From NCBI RefSeq assembly GCF_000474275.2, contig NZ_ATAE01000042.1, positions 89,834 through 153,833 of the forward strand: 64,000 bases of DNA, in the 5' to 3' direction. The notes beneath the pieces were generated by a model. That model was not told the DNA's origin. It made no database searches and was given only the letters and a program-made list of their open reading frames with translations. The DNA is from Alkalihalophilus marmarensis DSM 21297. GTDB lineage: Bacteria; Bacillota; Bacilli; Bacillales; Bacillaceae_D. A program made the position numbers and the translations under genes. Below are positions 1 through 7,521 of the stretch, in pieces (positions within the stretch are counted from its first letter, which is position 1; each line of letters opens with the position of its first letter).

Positions 1-585
1 TGCGACATCTTGCACATCATCATCCTGGTCGACAACAATCACCGGTTCGGTCATCACGTCATGAATTCGGCGGATAAAAGGTTCACTTTCGCCAAAATGA
101 CTCGCTTGTTTCATTTGTTCTGCGAGAGATTGATAGATATCACGCAATCTGATCGACGCTTGGCGAAGCATAAAGTCACGAACCGTGTCATCATGCCAGC
201 GCGCTTCAATGACTGGGTACGGGATATGCAGGCAAACAGCCTCCTCTACTGCCCGGACCTCGACTGCATATTGATCGGGATTCTCGCTCTTTTCGCCGAG
301 AAAATCAGCAAGACTTGAGAAGCCGATCATATCGCCTTTTTGAAGCACCTCTAATACCTCTTCTGAATTTGAGTCCCTGCCACTGACAAAAACTTCTGCC
401 ACCCCTTTTAGGATAAGCAGAAGTCCTTCGCGCGGTGTCTTGGAGTAAAGTACTTTTTGTGATTTTCCGTAGTGTTTGAGTTCACATGTTTCTAAGAGAT
501 CCCGCAATTCGTCGGCTGTTGTGCCGACAAATAGCGGGTGAGTGTGTATGTCTTGAATAATTTGTTTATCTGCCTGAGGATTCAT
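1..585 (-). CDS. cNMP-binding/CBS-domain protein (DUF294 type), 3' end outside window
   Basis: The reading frame is open from an ATG at 585 to the window edge (195 codons seen). Residues about 15-130 look like a cyclic-nucleotide-binding fold (a GLLLILKGVAEVFV strand pair, then LQKGDMIGF). A CBS domain begins near residue 178 (IHDVMTEPVIVVDQDDDVQD). Proteins with this order usually continue into a second CBS domain and a DUF294 nucleotidyltransferase-like region, which would lie outside the window. The start overlaps the end of the symporter gene by 20 bp, with GAGAGG upstream, so translation is probably coupled. Such proteins commonly accompany acetate permease genes; a role in controlling the transporter or acetate metabolism is inference. 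A GlnD-like function is an alternative that the visible part cannot exclude. Confidence 0.8.
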   Translation of the reverse strand, partial: MNPQADKQIIQDIHTHPLFVGTTADELRDLLETCELKHYGKSQKVLYSKTPREGLLLILKGVAEVFVSGRDSNSEEVLEVLQKGDMIGFSSLADFLGEKSENPDQYAVEVRAVEEAVCLHIPYPVIEARWHDDTVRDFMLRQASIRLRDIYQSLAEQMKQASHFGESEPFIRRIHDVMTEPVIVVDQDDDVQDVA

Positions 586-2227
586 CCATCCATACCTCTC
601 CGTCTTTATACGTCATTTGTTCAGGATAACGTAAATCTACGACTTCATCTTGAAGTTTTTGAGATGGCGCTGCCGTCATTTTCGATACAAGAATTGTAAC
701 GATGAAGTTAATCGGCACCCCAATCAGACCTGCTCCTGTATCTTGAATACCGAAGAGCGTAATGCCGCTGCGTGCTAGTAAGATATATGTGAGTGTAACG
801 GATAGTCCAACGAGCATCCCTGCAATTGCACCTTTTGCGTTGGCACGTTTCCACCATACCCCGAGTAGGAGAACAGGGAAGAAGGTACCGCCGGCAAGCG
901 CAAAGGCCCAGGCAACAATTTGCGTAATAACCCCTGGCGGATTAAGCGCAACAACCCCAGCTACAATCGTCGCAAGCACGATCGCCCAACGCCCTGCAGC
1001 AAGACGCTTCTTATCACTCGCATTTGGATTCACAAGACGATAATAAATATCATGAGCAAATGATGATGAAATGGTGATTAATAGACCACCAGCAGTCGAT
1101 AAGGCTGCGGCCATCGCACCGGCCGCGACTAGTCCGATAACAAAAACGCCAAGGTTTGCGATCTCTGGTGTCGCCATTACGACGATATCATTTGAAATGA
1201 CAATCTCTTCCCATTGCAGGATTCCATCACCGTTTTGGTCGGCTACTTGTAAGAGTCCTGTGTTAACCCATGTTGTTGTCCAAGCTGGCAGCTCATCAAT
1301 CGGCTGACCTGCTACACGCGTCATTAAGATGAAACGAGAGAAGGCAGCGTATGCTGGTGCTGATAAGTAAAGTAATGCGATAAAAACAAGCGCCCAAGCA
1401 CCACTCCAACGTGCTGCTTTCATCGTTGTTACCGTGTAGAAACGAACGATAACGTGAGGAAGCGCTGCTGTACCAACCATTAAGGTAAACATCAGGGCAA
1501 TAAACTGTGATTTTTCACTTTCAGCAAACGGAGCAAAGTACTCCGAAATCCCGAGCTCTCTGTCAAGCTCACCTAGCTGCGTGACAATGTTTCCATATGT
1601 AAGCCATGGTAATGGATTACTTGTAATTTGAAGTGACATAAACACGATCGGAATAATGTAGGCAATGATTAAGATAATGTACTGCGCTACCTGTGTCCAA
1701 GTGATCCCTTTCATCCCGCCAAGAGTCGCATAGATCGCAATAACAACGACCCCGATCATCGTTCCATACATTGCCGGGATATTTAAAATACGTCCAATAA
1801 CAACCCCGGAACCAGACAATTGTCCGATAATGTAGGTAAAACTGATGATAATCGTTGCAATCGCTGCGATTAAGCGCGCTGTGTTACTCCCAAAACGGTC
1901 ACCGATAAATTCCGGCACAGTGTAACGACCGTATTTACGAAGCTGTGGTGCTAGTAAGAAGGTTAAGAATAAATAACCGCCAGTCCAACCCATGATGTAA
2001 GCAAGACCGTCATACCCAAGGATCATAACCGTACCGGCCATCCCGATAAAGGATGCCGCACTCATCCAGTCCCCGCCAATCGCCATACCATTCCAGAATG
2101 GTGGTACGCCGCGGCTTGCTACATAGAAGTCAGAAGTTGCTTTTGCTCGGTTATATACGGAAATACCGATATAAAGTCCAAACGTTGCCATAATCATTAA
2201 TAACGATACTATCGTCTGTTGGTCCAC
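566..2227 (-). CDS. Sodium:solute symporter, cation/acetate (ActP/MctC-like) family
   Basis: This 553-residue polytopic membrane protein has the look of the SSS family: about 13 hydrophobic segments, an early SDFYVASRG region, and GGDWMSAASFIGMAG in TM2. It probably imports acetate or a related short monocarboxylate with Na+. The start is a GTG at 2227 behind GGGGGAC. It follows a DUF485 gene by 30 bp and overlaps the CBS/cNMP gene, the usual actP-type arrangement. Residues 330-341 (DQNGDGILQWEE) fit the EF-hand calcium-loop pattern DxNxDGxLxxxE and appear to sit in a loop between membrane segments. Na+ coupling would suit an alkaliphile. The family call is firm; the substrate is inferred from neighbours. 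Confidence 0.88.
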   Translation of the reverse strand: MDQQTIVSLLMIMATFGLYIGISVYNRAKATSDFYVASRGVPPFWNGMAIGGDWMSAASFIGMAGTVMILGYDGLAYIMGWTGGYLFLTFLLAPQLRKYGRYTVPEFIGDRFGSNTARLIAAIATIIISFTYIIGQLSGSGVVIGRILNIPAMYGTMIGVVVIAIYATLGGMKGITWTQVAQYIILIIAYIIPIVFMSLQITSNPLPWLTYGNIVTQLGELDRELGISEYFAPFAESEKSQFIALMFTLMVGTAALPHVIVRFYTVTTMKAARWSGAWALVFIALLYLSAPAYAAFSRFILMTRVAGQPIDELPAWTTTWVNTGLLQVADQNGDGILQWEEIVISNDIVVMATPEIANLGVFVIGLVAAGAMAAALSTAGGLLITISSSFAHDIYYRLVNPNASDKKRLAAGRWAIVLATIVAGVVALNPPGVITQIVAWAFALAGGTFFPVLLLGVWWKRANAKGAIAGMLVGLSVTLTYILLARSGITLFGIQDTGAGLIGVPINFIVTILVSKMTAAPSQKLQDEVVDLRYPEQMTYKDGEVWMDESSGR

Positions 2228-2257
2228 AATGATGTCCCCCTTTTACTCTTCTCTTTT

Positions 2258-2560
2258 TTAGTGATCTAGTGCTTTCCCTGCACTTGCACGAATATTTTCT
2301 TCTTCATTGATTCCAAATTTCTTATCAATCTGATCACTTATGATAGCGTTTCCAAAAAGTAAGAGTACGAAGGTTACGACAGCTCCCTGTGCCCCCATAA
2401 AGTAGTTAGCAGGCATTCCCATAATGTTAAAAGTTACAAAGAACTCGGCAAAGGCAACAACGCCAAATGATACAAGGCCTCCAATAATTAAACAGACAAT
2501 GACAAGAGTCGTTCTCGCACGAAAATAGGCATCGGCTACTTTCTTATCAATCTTCTTCAA
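2258..2560 (-). CDS. DUF485 small membrane protein, acetate permease partner
   Basis: A 100-residue protein with two predicted membrane helices (about residues 17-38 and 57-75) in the arrangement of DUF485 proteins, which are almost always encoded next to an acetate/solute symporter, as here. It begins at a TTG with an excellent AAGGAGG nine bases upstream; no ATG fits better. Its last third is charged and probably cytoplasmic (SDQIDKKFGINEEEN). DUF485 proteins are thought to assist the symporter, but no biochemical role can be read from the sequence. Confidence 0.85.
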   Translation of the reverse strand: MKKIDKKVADAYFRARTTLVIVCLIIGGLVSFGVVAFAEFFVTFNIMGMPANYFMGAQGAVVTFVLLLFGNAIISDQIDKKFGINEEENIRASAGKALDH

Positions 2561-2579
2561 GTGTTAACGCCTCCTTGGT

Positions 2580-2765
2580 TTTGGTTTGTTTTTAGGTGGT
2601 TGGGTGGCTGGGTGGTTAGTATTTAGTTGGTTAGGAGAAAGTTCTTAAAGACTTTAATCTTTTCCTAAAACCTAACAGCTAACCAGCTAACCAACCTTTT
2701 GCCCTTCTAACTTTCCAACTTTCCAACCTTTTTCCTTTCCAACTAACTAACTGACTGCTTATTTC
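2580..2765. repeat. Low-complexity GGTTGGT / AACCAACC inverted tracts
   Basis: This gap upstream of the DUF485 gene is made of short G/T-rich words on the plus strand (ggtggttgggtggctggg at about 2596), then A/C-rich complements (ctaaccagctaaccaacc at about 2679), then copies of aactttccaac and aactaac. The two halves can pair as a long imperfect hairpin with a loop near 2640-2655. No ORF is visible. It could be an RNA stem in the leader of the symporter mRNA or a simple-sequence expansion. Confidence 0.6.
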
Positions 2766-2794
2766 ATCGCCTCCTTATTAGAGTAAAATATTCA

Positions 2795-3085
2795 TTAGGC
2801 TTGGTGTGTAAGTTGTTGTGGGGTCATGATGTGGTGGCAGTTTGTGCAGCGTCTAAGAGGTGTTTTCTTTTTAGCAGATTTGAAATTCATCCAAGCTATG
2901 AATGGAATAAATGCTAGAAAAATTGGATGAACCACAAAAGTTAAGACAATAGCCACGATAAAAGGCAGGATACTGAGCATGAAAAAGTATTGCCCAGTTT
3001 GAATATAGGTGAGTGAGTCTTGATGACATTTCGTACAGTGTTCAGCATTTTGCTGTGTCACTTGAGTTTTCTTTCGTTTCGGCAT
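2795..3085 (-). CDS. Small membrane protein with two zinc-ribbon-like Cys pairs
   Basis: A 96-residue protein. A CTKCH pair lies near residue 17 and a CTNCHH pair near residue 80, flanking two hydrophobic segments (about 32-51 and 53-66). The two Cys-x-x-Cys knuckles would lie on the same side of the membrane and could form one zinc ribbon. The N-terminus is basic (MPKRKKTQ). The ATG is preceded by GGGAGGA. It follows the 58-codon gene by 10 bp. I do not recognise a named family. The position before the acetate transporter genes suggests shared transcription from the cre-containing region, but about 230 bp of repeats separate it from the DUF485 gene. Confidence 0.7.
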   Translation of the reverse strand: MPKRKKTQVTQQNAEHCTKCHQDSLTYIQTGQYFFMLSILPFIVAIVLTFVVHPIFLAFIPFIAWMNFKSAKKKTPLRRCTNCHHIMTPQQLTHQA

Positions 3086-3095
3086 AGCTTCCTCC

Positions 3096-3272
3096 CTATC
3101 TTAGATCAAAGATAAACCGGACGGTCTCAAAAAAGCCCAGCGGCACCATGGCGATTTGAACGACAAAGTACACGAGAATCGCTGCAAATGGAACAGATAA
3201 CATCAGCGGCTTTTTCATTTTAAAAGCAAAGAAAATCGATAAGGTCGTGATAAGCAAGAATACATACAGCAT
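3096..3272 (-). CDS. 58-residue hydrophobic protein
   Basis: This small gene starts at an ATG at 3272 with a strong AAAGGAGGG ribosome binding site and ends with TAG at 3096-3098, inside the spacer that carries the next gene's ribosome binding site. The protein (MLYVFLLITTLSIFFAFK... ending FIFDLR) has two hydrophobic segments around a short basic turn (FKMKKP). The tight spacing and good ribosome binding site support it as a real first gene of the operon. No family was recognised. Confidence 0.65.
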   Translation of the reverse strand: MLYVFLLITTLSIFFAFKMKKPLMLSVPFAAILVYFVVQIAMVPLGFFETVRFIFDLR

Positions 3273-3367
3273 ACGTGCCCTCCTTTTATGTAATATATTT
3301 TTGATGTCGTTTACTCAGACCGGATAGTCAGTCTCGAGTAGTACTAATACAGATCATACGAGCCATA

Positions 3368-3381
3368 TGTAAGCGTTATCA
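3368..3381. promoter_or_regulatory. CcpA cre site
   Basis: TGTAAGCGTTATCA fits the Bacillus cre consensus TGWNANCGNTNWCA at every defined position. It lies about 90 bp upstream of the first small gene of the acetate-transporter group. Glucose repression of acetate uptake is a well-known CcpA theme, so regulation of this operon is the natural reading. The exact promoter is not clear. Confidence 0.7.
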
Positions 3382-3459
3382 TTATTTTGTTAAATATAGT
3401 GGAACATCCAAGCAGGTCTTCTTGCGGTGTTCCATAACAGTCTTTTCATAAGCATTATT

Positions 3460-3478
3460 ATTTCAAATATTCTGAAAT
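3460..3478. promoter_or_regulatory. Inverted repeat ATTTCA-N7-TGAAAT, possible operator
   Basis: A 6-7-6 inverted repeat in the 383-bp gene-free stretch between the acetate-transporter group and spoIIQ. It lies upstream of the cre with respect to the transporter genes. It could be a regulator site, but no cognate regulator is identified. The rest of the stretch holds the cre and the spoIIQ terminator; nothing else was recognised. Confidence 0.25.
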
Positions 3479-3611
3479 ATGTCAAGAGAGAGGACAAATG
3501 TCTTTTTATTTTTTGTAGACAAAATATGACTTGCGGGAATGTGCGGGGGATCGGGCGGCTTTGCAGATTATCGGGCATCCCCTGGTGGTGAATAAGCTCC
3601 CAACCCATCAG

Positions 3612-3640
3612 AAAAAAACGACCCACGCTTGATGCGTGAG
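3612..3640 (-). terminator. Rho-independent terminator of spoIIQ
   Basis: On the minus strand CTCACGC-ATCAA-GCGTGGG forms a seven-pair stem followed by TCGTTTTTTT, starting about 16 bp after the spoIIQ stop codon. Confidence 0.85.
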
Positions 3641-3655
3641 CCGCTTTCTTAAACA

Positions 3656-4561
3656 TTATCCAATATTATTTTCTTCTTCATCAGACTCTTCGGCACCATC
3701 TTCGTCTTCAGCTGGTGCTTCTGTTTCGTCTTCATCACCAAGCGCATCTGCATTTTCATCAGCTGGCTTGTCTTCTTTTTCACCTTCTGCAGGCTCAGTG
3801 CCTTCTGCTGGTGCTTCCTCTTCTGCATTAGCCGTTTCTTGCTGCTTTTTCACAGCATCGCCAATTGAATCAATCGGCTGCTCAAATACATCAGATGGAT
3901 TGACAGCAACTCCGTCTTGACGGATCGCAAAGTGAACATGTACGCCTGCTTCTTGATTATATAAGTTGCGGGCTGCTTGTCCGATAACGTCACCTTGTCT
4001 TACCACTTGACCTTCTTCAAGCTCCACACCATCTAAGCTGTGGTAATGCGTAACGATTCCATTATCGTGACTAACTTCTACAACATATCCAAGAAGTGCA
4101 TCTTTCTCTGACTTTACAACCGTTCCACTTAGAGCAGCAGCTACATCAAAGCTTTCGTTTTCAACGTGACCAAAATCAATTCCTTTATTTTGACGGTATT
4201 CATTATTGTAGTATACCAAAGCGAGTTCTTTTTCTTCAGCAGATGCTGACTCATCAAAATAATGGACAACTACTTCAATTCCTTCTTCTTCTGCAACTGG
4301 CTTTTTGATGACTTCATTTGCAGCAGTAACTTCTACTGCTTCTTCACCATACATACCTTCTTGCGATGGATCTTCCACTTCGACTCCTTCGCCTGGTAGA
4401 GCTGATTCGTCTCCACCTTGCATAAAGAACACGGCACTTAATACACCAGCGGCTGCGACTAAATAGACTGCGGGAACTACCCAGCGCTTCTTTAGGAAGC
4501 TTTGTAGATCAAATGAATTTTCCTCATTTTTAGAAGAGCGTTTATTTTCTTCTTCTCTCAT
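3656..4561 (-). CDS. spoIIQ: Stage II sporulation protein SpoIIQ-like, degenerate LytM/M23 domain
   Basis: A 301-residue protein with a short cytoplasmic head, one membrane span (about residues 31-47), a linker, a LytM/M23 peptidase-like domain (about 115-220) and an acidic Glu/Ala/Asp-rich tail. In the sporulating family SpoIIQ is the forespore half of the SpoIIQ-SpoIIIAH channel during engulfment. The second metal motif (VHVHF) is present. The first motif reads NKGIDFGH, with Asn where active M23 enzymes have His, so it is probably not a hydrolase, as in B. subtilis SpoIIQ. The start ATG has GAGGTGATGAG upstream. A GTATA-N14-GGCTCAAACT sequence further upstream is only a weak sigma-F candidate. 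It lies next to spoIID in a divergent layout; spoIIID and mbl, which often follow, are not next to it here. Confidence 0.87.
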   Translation of the reverse strand: MREEENKRSSKNEENSFDLQSFLKKRWVVPAVYLVAAAGVLSAVFFMQGGDESALPGEGVEVEDPSQEGMYGEEAVEVTAANEVIKKPVAEEEGIEVVVHYFDESASAEEKELALVYYNNEYRQNKGIDFGHVENESFDVAAALSGTVVKSEKDALLGYVVEVSHDNGIVTHYHSLDGVELEEGQVVRQGDVIGQAARNLYNQEAGVHVHFAIRQDGVAVNPSDVFEQPIDSIGDAVKKQQETANAEEEAPAEGTEPAEGEKEDKPADENADALGDEDETEAPAEDEDGAEESDEEENNIG

Positions 4562-4747
4562 TTCTCATCACCTCAGCAACCAGTTTGAGCCGATTCCTGG
4601 AAATATATACATTCAACCGAAAAAAATTTTTAGATTAGTTTTCGACAAAGGTATGCGTATTATGCGCAATTTGTAAAAAAAGATTTCTCCCACTGACATT
4701 TAATGTTAGGCTAGAACTCTGTGAGAAATTATGTAAGGAGTTATGGT

Positions 4748-5419
4748 ATGAAATTATTTAATGCTTTTGTTTTATGTGTACTAACCTTTTTCGCCTTTCT
4801 ATATGCCAGCTTTACGATTATTGATTATGGGTCCCTGCTCGCCCAACACATTAGCTTATTTGAACCGTTAGCGGACTTTTTTTCAAAAGCATTATTTGTA
4901 TTGGGATTTTTGATGTTCCCACTCTTATTAATACCTGTTTTTCCGCTCATCGGATTGTTTATTTTATTCCTGTGCTCTGTCGTCATAGCTGCTTATTCAA
5001 AAGACTGGTCACGGCTTGGCGGGTTATTATTAGGTGCGTTAATTGGAATTTTCGTGTTAAAGCTTGTGGACATTGTTCTTATGATAGGGAGACATAGTTT
5101 GGAGGTTGCTTATTTCCTTCCCCAAGTATACAGTCCATACATCGGCATCATCCCCCTCTTATTCATGATAGCCGGACTGATCTGGTTTAAGCACATAATG
5201 AAATGGATCCACCTTGGCGGGATAACCCTAGGTGCTACGATCAGCTTCTTTGCAGGACTCTTTACGTTAATGGTATTCGGAGGTCATTGGTTCGAGTTTC
5301 TTCAGCCTGGCGCAGTTCATACTCTCCTTCTACTCGTTTTTGTTGCAGCAGGGATGACCCTTGGAAATTGTTTGGGTTTTAAAAAAGAAATACGTACGAA
5401 AGAAGACCCTTCCAATTGA
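4748..5419 (+). CDS. Polytopic membrane protein of unknown function
   Basis: A 223-residue protein with about six hydrophobic segments and little else. The start is taken as the ATG at 4748 (MKLFNAFVLC), seven bases after AAGGAG; an upstream GTG at 4721 would put the ribosome binding site inside the gene. It is a single-gene plus-strand unit ending in a terminator that also serves spoIID. Spacing of Gly and Pro resembles small permease-like or DUF membrane proteins, but I cannot name a family. Confidence 0.7.
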   Translation: MKLFNAFVLCVLTFFAFLYASFTIIDYGSLLAQHISLFEPLADFFSKALFVLGFLMFPLLLIPVFPLIGLFILFLCSVVIAAYSKDWSRLGGLLLGALIGIFVLKLVDIVLMIGRHSLEVAYFLPQVYSPYIGIIPLLFMIAGLIWFKHIMKWIHLGGITLGATISFFAGLFTLMVFGGHWFEFLQPGAVHTLLLLVFVAAGMTLGNCLGFKKEIRTKEDPSN

Positions 5420-5435
5420 GGGTCTTCTTATTTTG
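5401..5435. terminator. Bidirectional terminator between convergent genes
   Basis: AGAAGACCCT-loop-AGGGTCTTCT forms a ten-pair stem, with TTATTTT on the plus side and TTTC on the minus side. It lies between the plus-strand membrane protein and the end of spoIID and overlaps the last codons of the former. Confidence 0.85.
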
Positions 5436-5440
5436 TGTTA

Positions 5441-6463
5441 TTATTCCGCTCTCGCCGTCAGCTTTGCTTCATACGACTCCATCGACTGGATGCTCACCCC
5501 TTGATAGTAGTGATGAACAATCTCCTCGTAGTTCTTTCCTTCTTTGGCCATACCGTCCGCTCCGTACTGACTCATACCTACCCCGTGACCCCATCCTCTT
5601 GTTTTTATGACCACTTGATCCCCTTGACGCTGCCAGTCAAAGTCTGATGAATTAAGCTCTAATTTATCACGAATTTCACGTCCGCTGAATTCTTTTCCTC
5701 CGACACTCACTGTCGCTACACGTCCTCCATCGGTACGTGCTGTAATAGAGCCGACTGTCCCATCGCCCGGAAGGCTTACCCCAAGCTTTTGCTCGACCTC
5801 AGCTTTTGTGAATACTTTTTCTGATGTAAATTCGGGAGAGCGTTCATCCCACGGGCTCTCTACACTTCTTAAATAAGGAATTGGATTTGGCCAATAGTCC
5901 TCTGAGTTCTCTGTAAAGCCATTGCTTGTTGAAAAAAAGGCAGCTGTGATCGGCTCTCCATCATATGTTAATACTTGTCCTTGCGTTTGTAAGACAGCCT
6001 CTTTAATTCGTGCATAGTTTTGCTCGAAGTCGCCTCCCCAGCGAGACTTCAACTCTTCTTTTCCTTGATAAACTTGATGCATCACCGTATCTGTAACCAT
6101 TGCGTCACCAGGCACCTCGACATCTCCCGGTTCAAGCATCTGTCTTAAAATGTACGTTCGCGCGGTTAGTGCTTGCGCTTTTAATGCTTCCATTTCAAAT
6201 GTAGCAGGCATTTCAGAAGCGACGACCCCAACTACATACTCTTCTAAGGGAACTTCCTCCACTTGCTCGGTGCTGCTCCTAAACACTTGGATCGATACAT
6301 CTGCTTGTGGCTCATAGGTGACTTGATTCGAGACGGCCGGCTTTTGATTCGTTGGTTCTAGCGTCGTAGTCTGCGTCGATCGATCCCCGATTAGCACCAT
6401 CATTGTAGGAATGATCAGTACAACCGTACACAGGATTGTTGCAATAATGAGTAACCGTTTCAT
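5441..6463 (-). CDS. spoIID: Stage II sporulation protein D, peptidoglycan lytic transglycosylase
   Basis: SpoIID is the mother-cell murein hydrolase that drives septal thinning and engulfment. The 340-residue protein has an N-terminal membrane anchor (about residues 3-25), then the SpoIID/LytB domain. E84 in VASEMP matches the catalytic Glu of the family (E88 in B. subtilis, from memory), and the C-terminal GWGHGVGMSQYGA signature is intact. The ATG at 6463 is used because GGAGG lies seven bases upstream; an in-frame TTG two codons earlier is too close to it. It ends at a bidirectional terminator. A sigma-E-like promoter lies just upstream. Confidence 0.95.
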   Translation of the reverse strand: MKRLLIIATILCTVVLIIPTMMVLIGDRSTQTTTLEPTNQKPAVSNQVTYEPQADVSIQVFRSSTEQVEEVPLEEYVVGVVASEMPATFEMEALKAQALTARTYILRQMLEPGDVEVPGDAMVTDTVMHQVYQGKEELKSRWGGDFEQNYARIKEAVLQTQGQVLTYDGEPITAAFFSTSNGFTENSEDYWPNPIPYLRSVESPWDERSPEFTSEKVFTKAEVEQKLGVSLPGDGTVGSITARTDGGRVATVSVGGKEFSGREIRDKLELNSSDFDWQRQGDQVVIKTRGWGHGVGMSQYGADGMAKEGKNYEEIVHHYYQGVSIQSMESYEAKLTARAE

Positions 6464-6498
6464 ATTCAAGCCTCCATTATGTCTTTGATCTCTCTATT

Positions 6499-6527
6499 AT
6501 TTTATGTGGGAGGCCCCTCTAATAGAA
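6499..6527 (-). promoter_or_regulatory. Possible sigma-E promoter of spoIID
   Basis: On the minus strand TTCTATT (-35 like) is followed after 14 bp by CATAAAAT (-10 like), close to the sigma-E pattern. It lies about 36 bp upstream of the spoIID start. spoIID is a sigma-E gene in B. subtilis. The match is imperfect in both boxes. Confidence 0.4.
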
Positions 6528-6601
6528 CAAGTTCTTCTTACTGTGATAAATGCGTACATGCCGGAATAGGATCAATAGAGAAATCTTAAGGAGGGGCGTC
6601 T

Positions 6602-7066
6602 ATGCTGCGTAGAAGAAATCCACTTCAACCTCTGATGTTGCCAACCATCGTTATCATTGGACTCTTCTTTCTCGTCATTTTTTTAGTCATTCCGTCTGAG
6701 GCAAGACAAGTGAAAAAGGTAGTTGATGACTTTTACTCTCTTGAGCAGGAAGCCAAGTTTTCTTCTTCATGGGAGTTGTTTCACTCATCTATGCAAAGCC
6801 ATTTCTCACGGGATCGCTATATAAGTGATCGGCCTCATACATTTATGAATCATTTTGGCGTTGATACATTTGAGTTTGATATGAGCCGTCCGAAAAAATT
6901 AAAGAATTGGAAGCTCTATGAAGACTCAGAAAAAATGGAAGCTTATGAAGTCATAGTGACCAAAACATACCGCGGAACATATGGCCACTTTCAATTTATT
7001 CAATATGTATATGTCGCAAATGAAGAAGGAGACTGGCGGCTGCTTTGGGATTATAAAGAGAAGTAA
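6602..7066 (+). CDS. Membrane-anchored protein of unknown function
   Basis: A 154-residue protein with an N-terminal membrane segment (about residues 13-31, no lipobox) and a soluble domain outside. The domain (FYSLEQEAKFSSSWELFHSSMQ..., ending in QYVYVANEEGDWRLLWDY) has the alternating strand pattern and final Trp-rich strand seen in NTF2-like or DUF4829-type folds; that is a fold impression only. The ATG is preceded by AAGGAGGGG. It is divergent from spoIID and followed by a DnaA-box cluster and a 21-bp repeat array. The function is not known. Confidence 0.75.
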   Translation: MLRRRNPLQPLMLPTIVIIGLFFLVIFLVIPSEARQVKKVVDDFYSLEQEAKFSSSWELFHSSMQSHFSRDRYISDRPHTFMNHFGVDTFEFDMSRPKKLKNWKLYEDSEKMEAYEVIVTKTYRGTYGHFQFIQYVYVANEEGDWRLLWDYKEK

Positions 7067-7087
7067 GAGGCTTCTCTTTTTAACAGT

Positions 7088-7253
7088 TGTGGACAAGCTG
7101 TTGATAACTAATTTATATAGAACCTTTATAGAAAATATGACTTAATTTTAAAAATGAGGCATAAAGGCGGTAATATTCAGAATATAAGAATAAAAAGAGT
7201 TTATTTTGGCTAAATTGATGGATAAGGAAACTTGTTGACATAACTGTGGATAA
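7088..7253. promoter_or_regulatory. DnaA-box cluster
   Basis: Three sites match the DnaA box TTATCCACA (reverse TGTGGATAA): TGTGGACAA at 7088-7096 (one mismatch), TGTTGATAA at 7099-7107 (one mismatch) and TGTGGATAA at 7245-7253 (perfect). The region between is AT-rich and has no gene. It lies in the 455-bp gap between the plus-strand protein and murAA, just left of a 21-bp array. Confidence 0.5.
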
Positions 7254-7266
7254 GTTGTGGAAGAGA

Positions 7267-7453
7267 TATGCGACGTTTGGAAACATTTATGCGTTTTTCT
7301 CGAGCGCTATTGCATCGGTTGCTTGAGGAATTGCGCTGATTGAGAGCGCGTATGTGTCAATTGATAGCAATTGCGCTGGTTCAGCTGTTTATTGCGTGAA
7401 TTGGTGAGGGAATAGCGTCGATCTAAGCGTTAATTGCGCCGGTTTCAACTACG
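7267..7453 (+). repeat. 21-bp phased repeat array A, nine units (5+4)
   Basis: Units with a TGCG-type core start at 7267, 7288, 7309, 7330, 7351, 7370, 7391, 7412 and 7433. Every step is 21 bp except the one between units 5 and 6, which is 19 bp. Unit consensus is TGCGYCnnTT followed by about 11 variable bases rich in A/T at the end. The last unit is TGCGCCGGTT. It lies about 40 bp beyond the murAA terminator, on the far side from murAA. Confidence 0.85.
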
Positions 7454-7492
7454 TTCATCTTGCACACGGTCACCCGCTCAAAAACCGCAAAA

Positions 7493-7517
7493 TAAAAAAG
7501 CCCTTCGAAAAGGGCTT
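7493..7517 (-). terminator. Terminator of murAA
   Basis: AAAAGCCC-TTTTCGAA-GGGCTTTTT-type hairpin on the minus strand, immediately after the murAA stop codon and followed by a T-rich tract. Confidence 0.85.
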
Positions 7518-7521
7518 TTGA

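Noticed and set aside
10..318. A 102-codon plus-strand frame at the left edge
   Set aside because: It is the complement of the cNMP/CBS gene, which has domain-level support on the minus strand.
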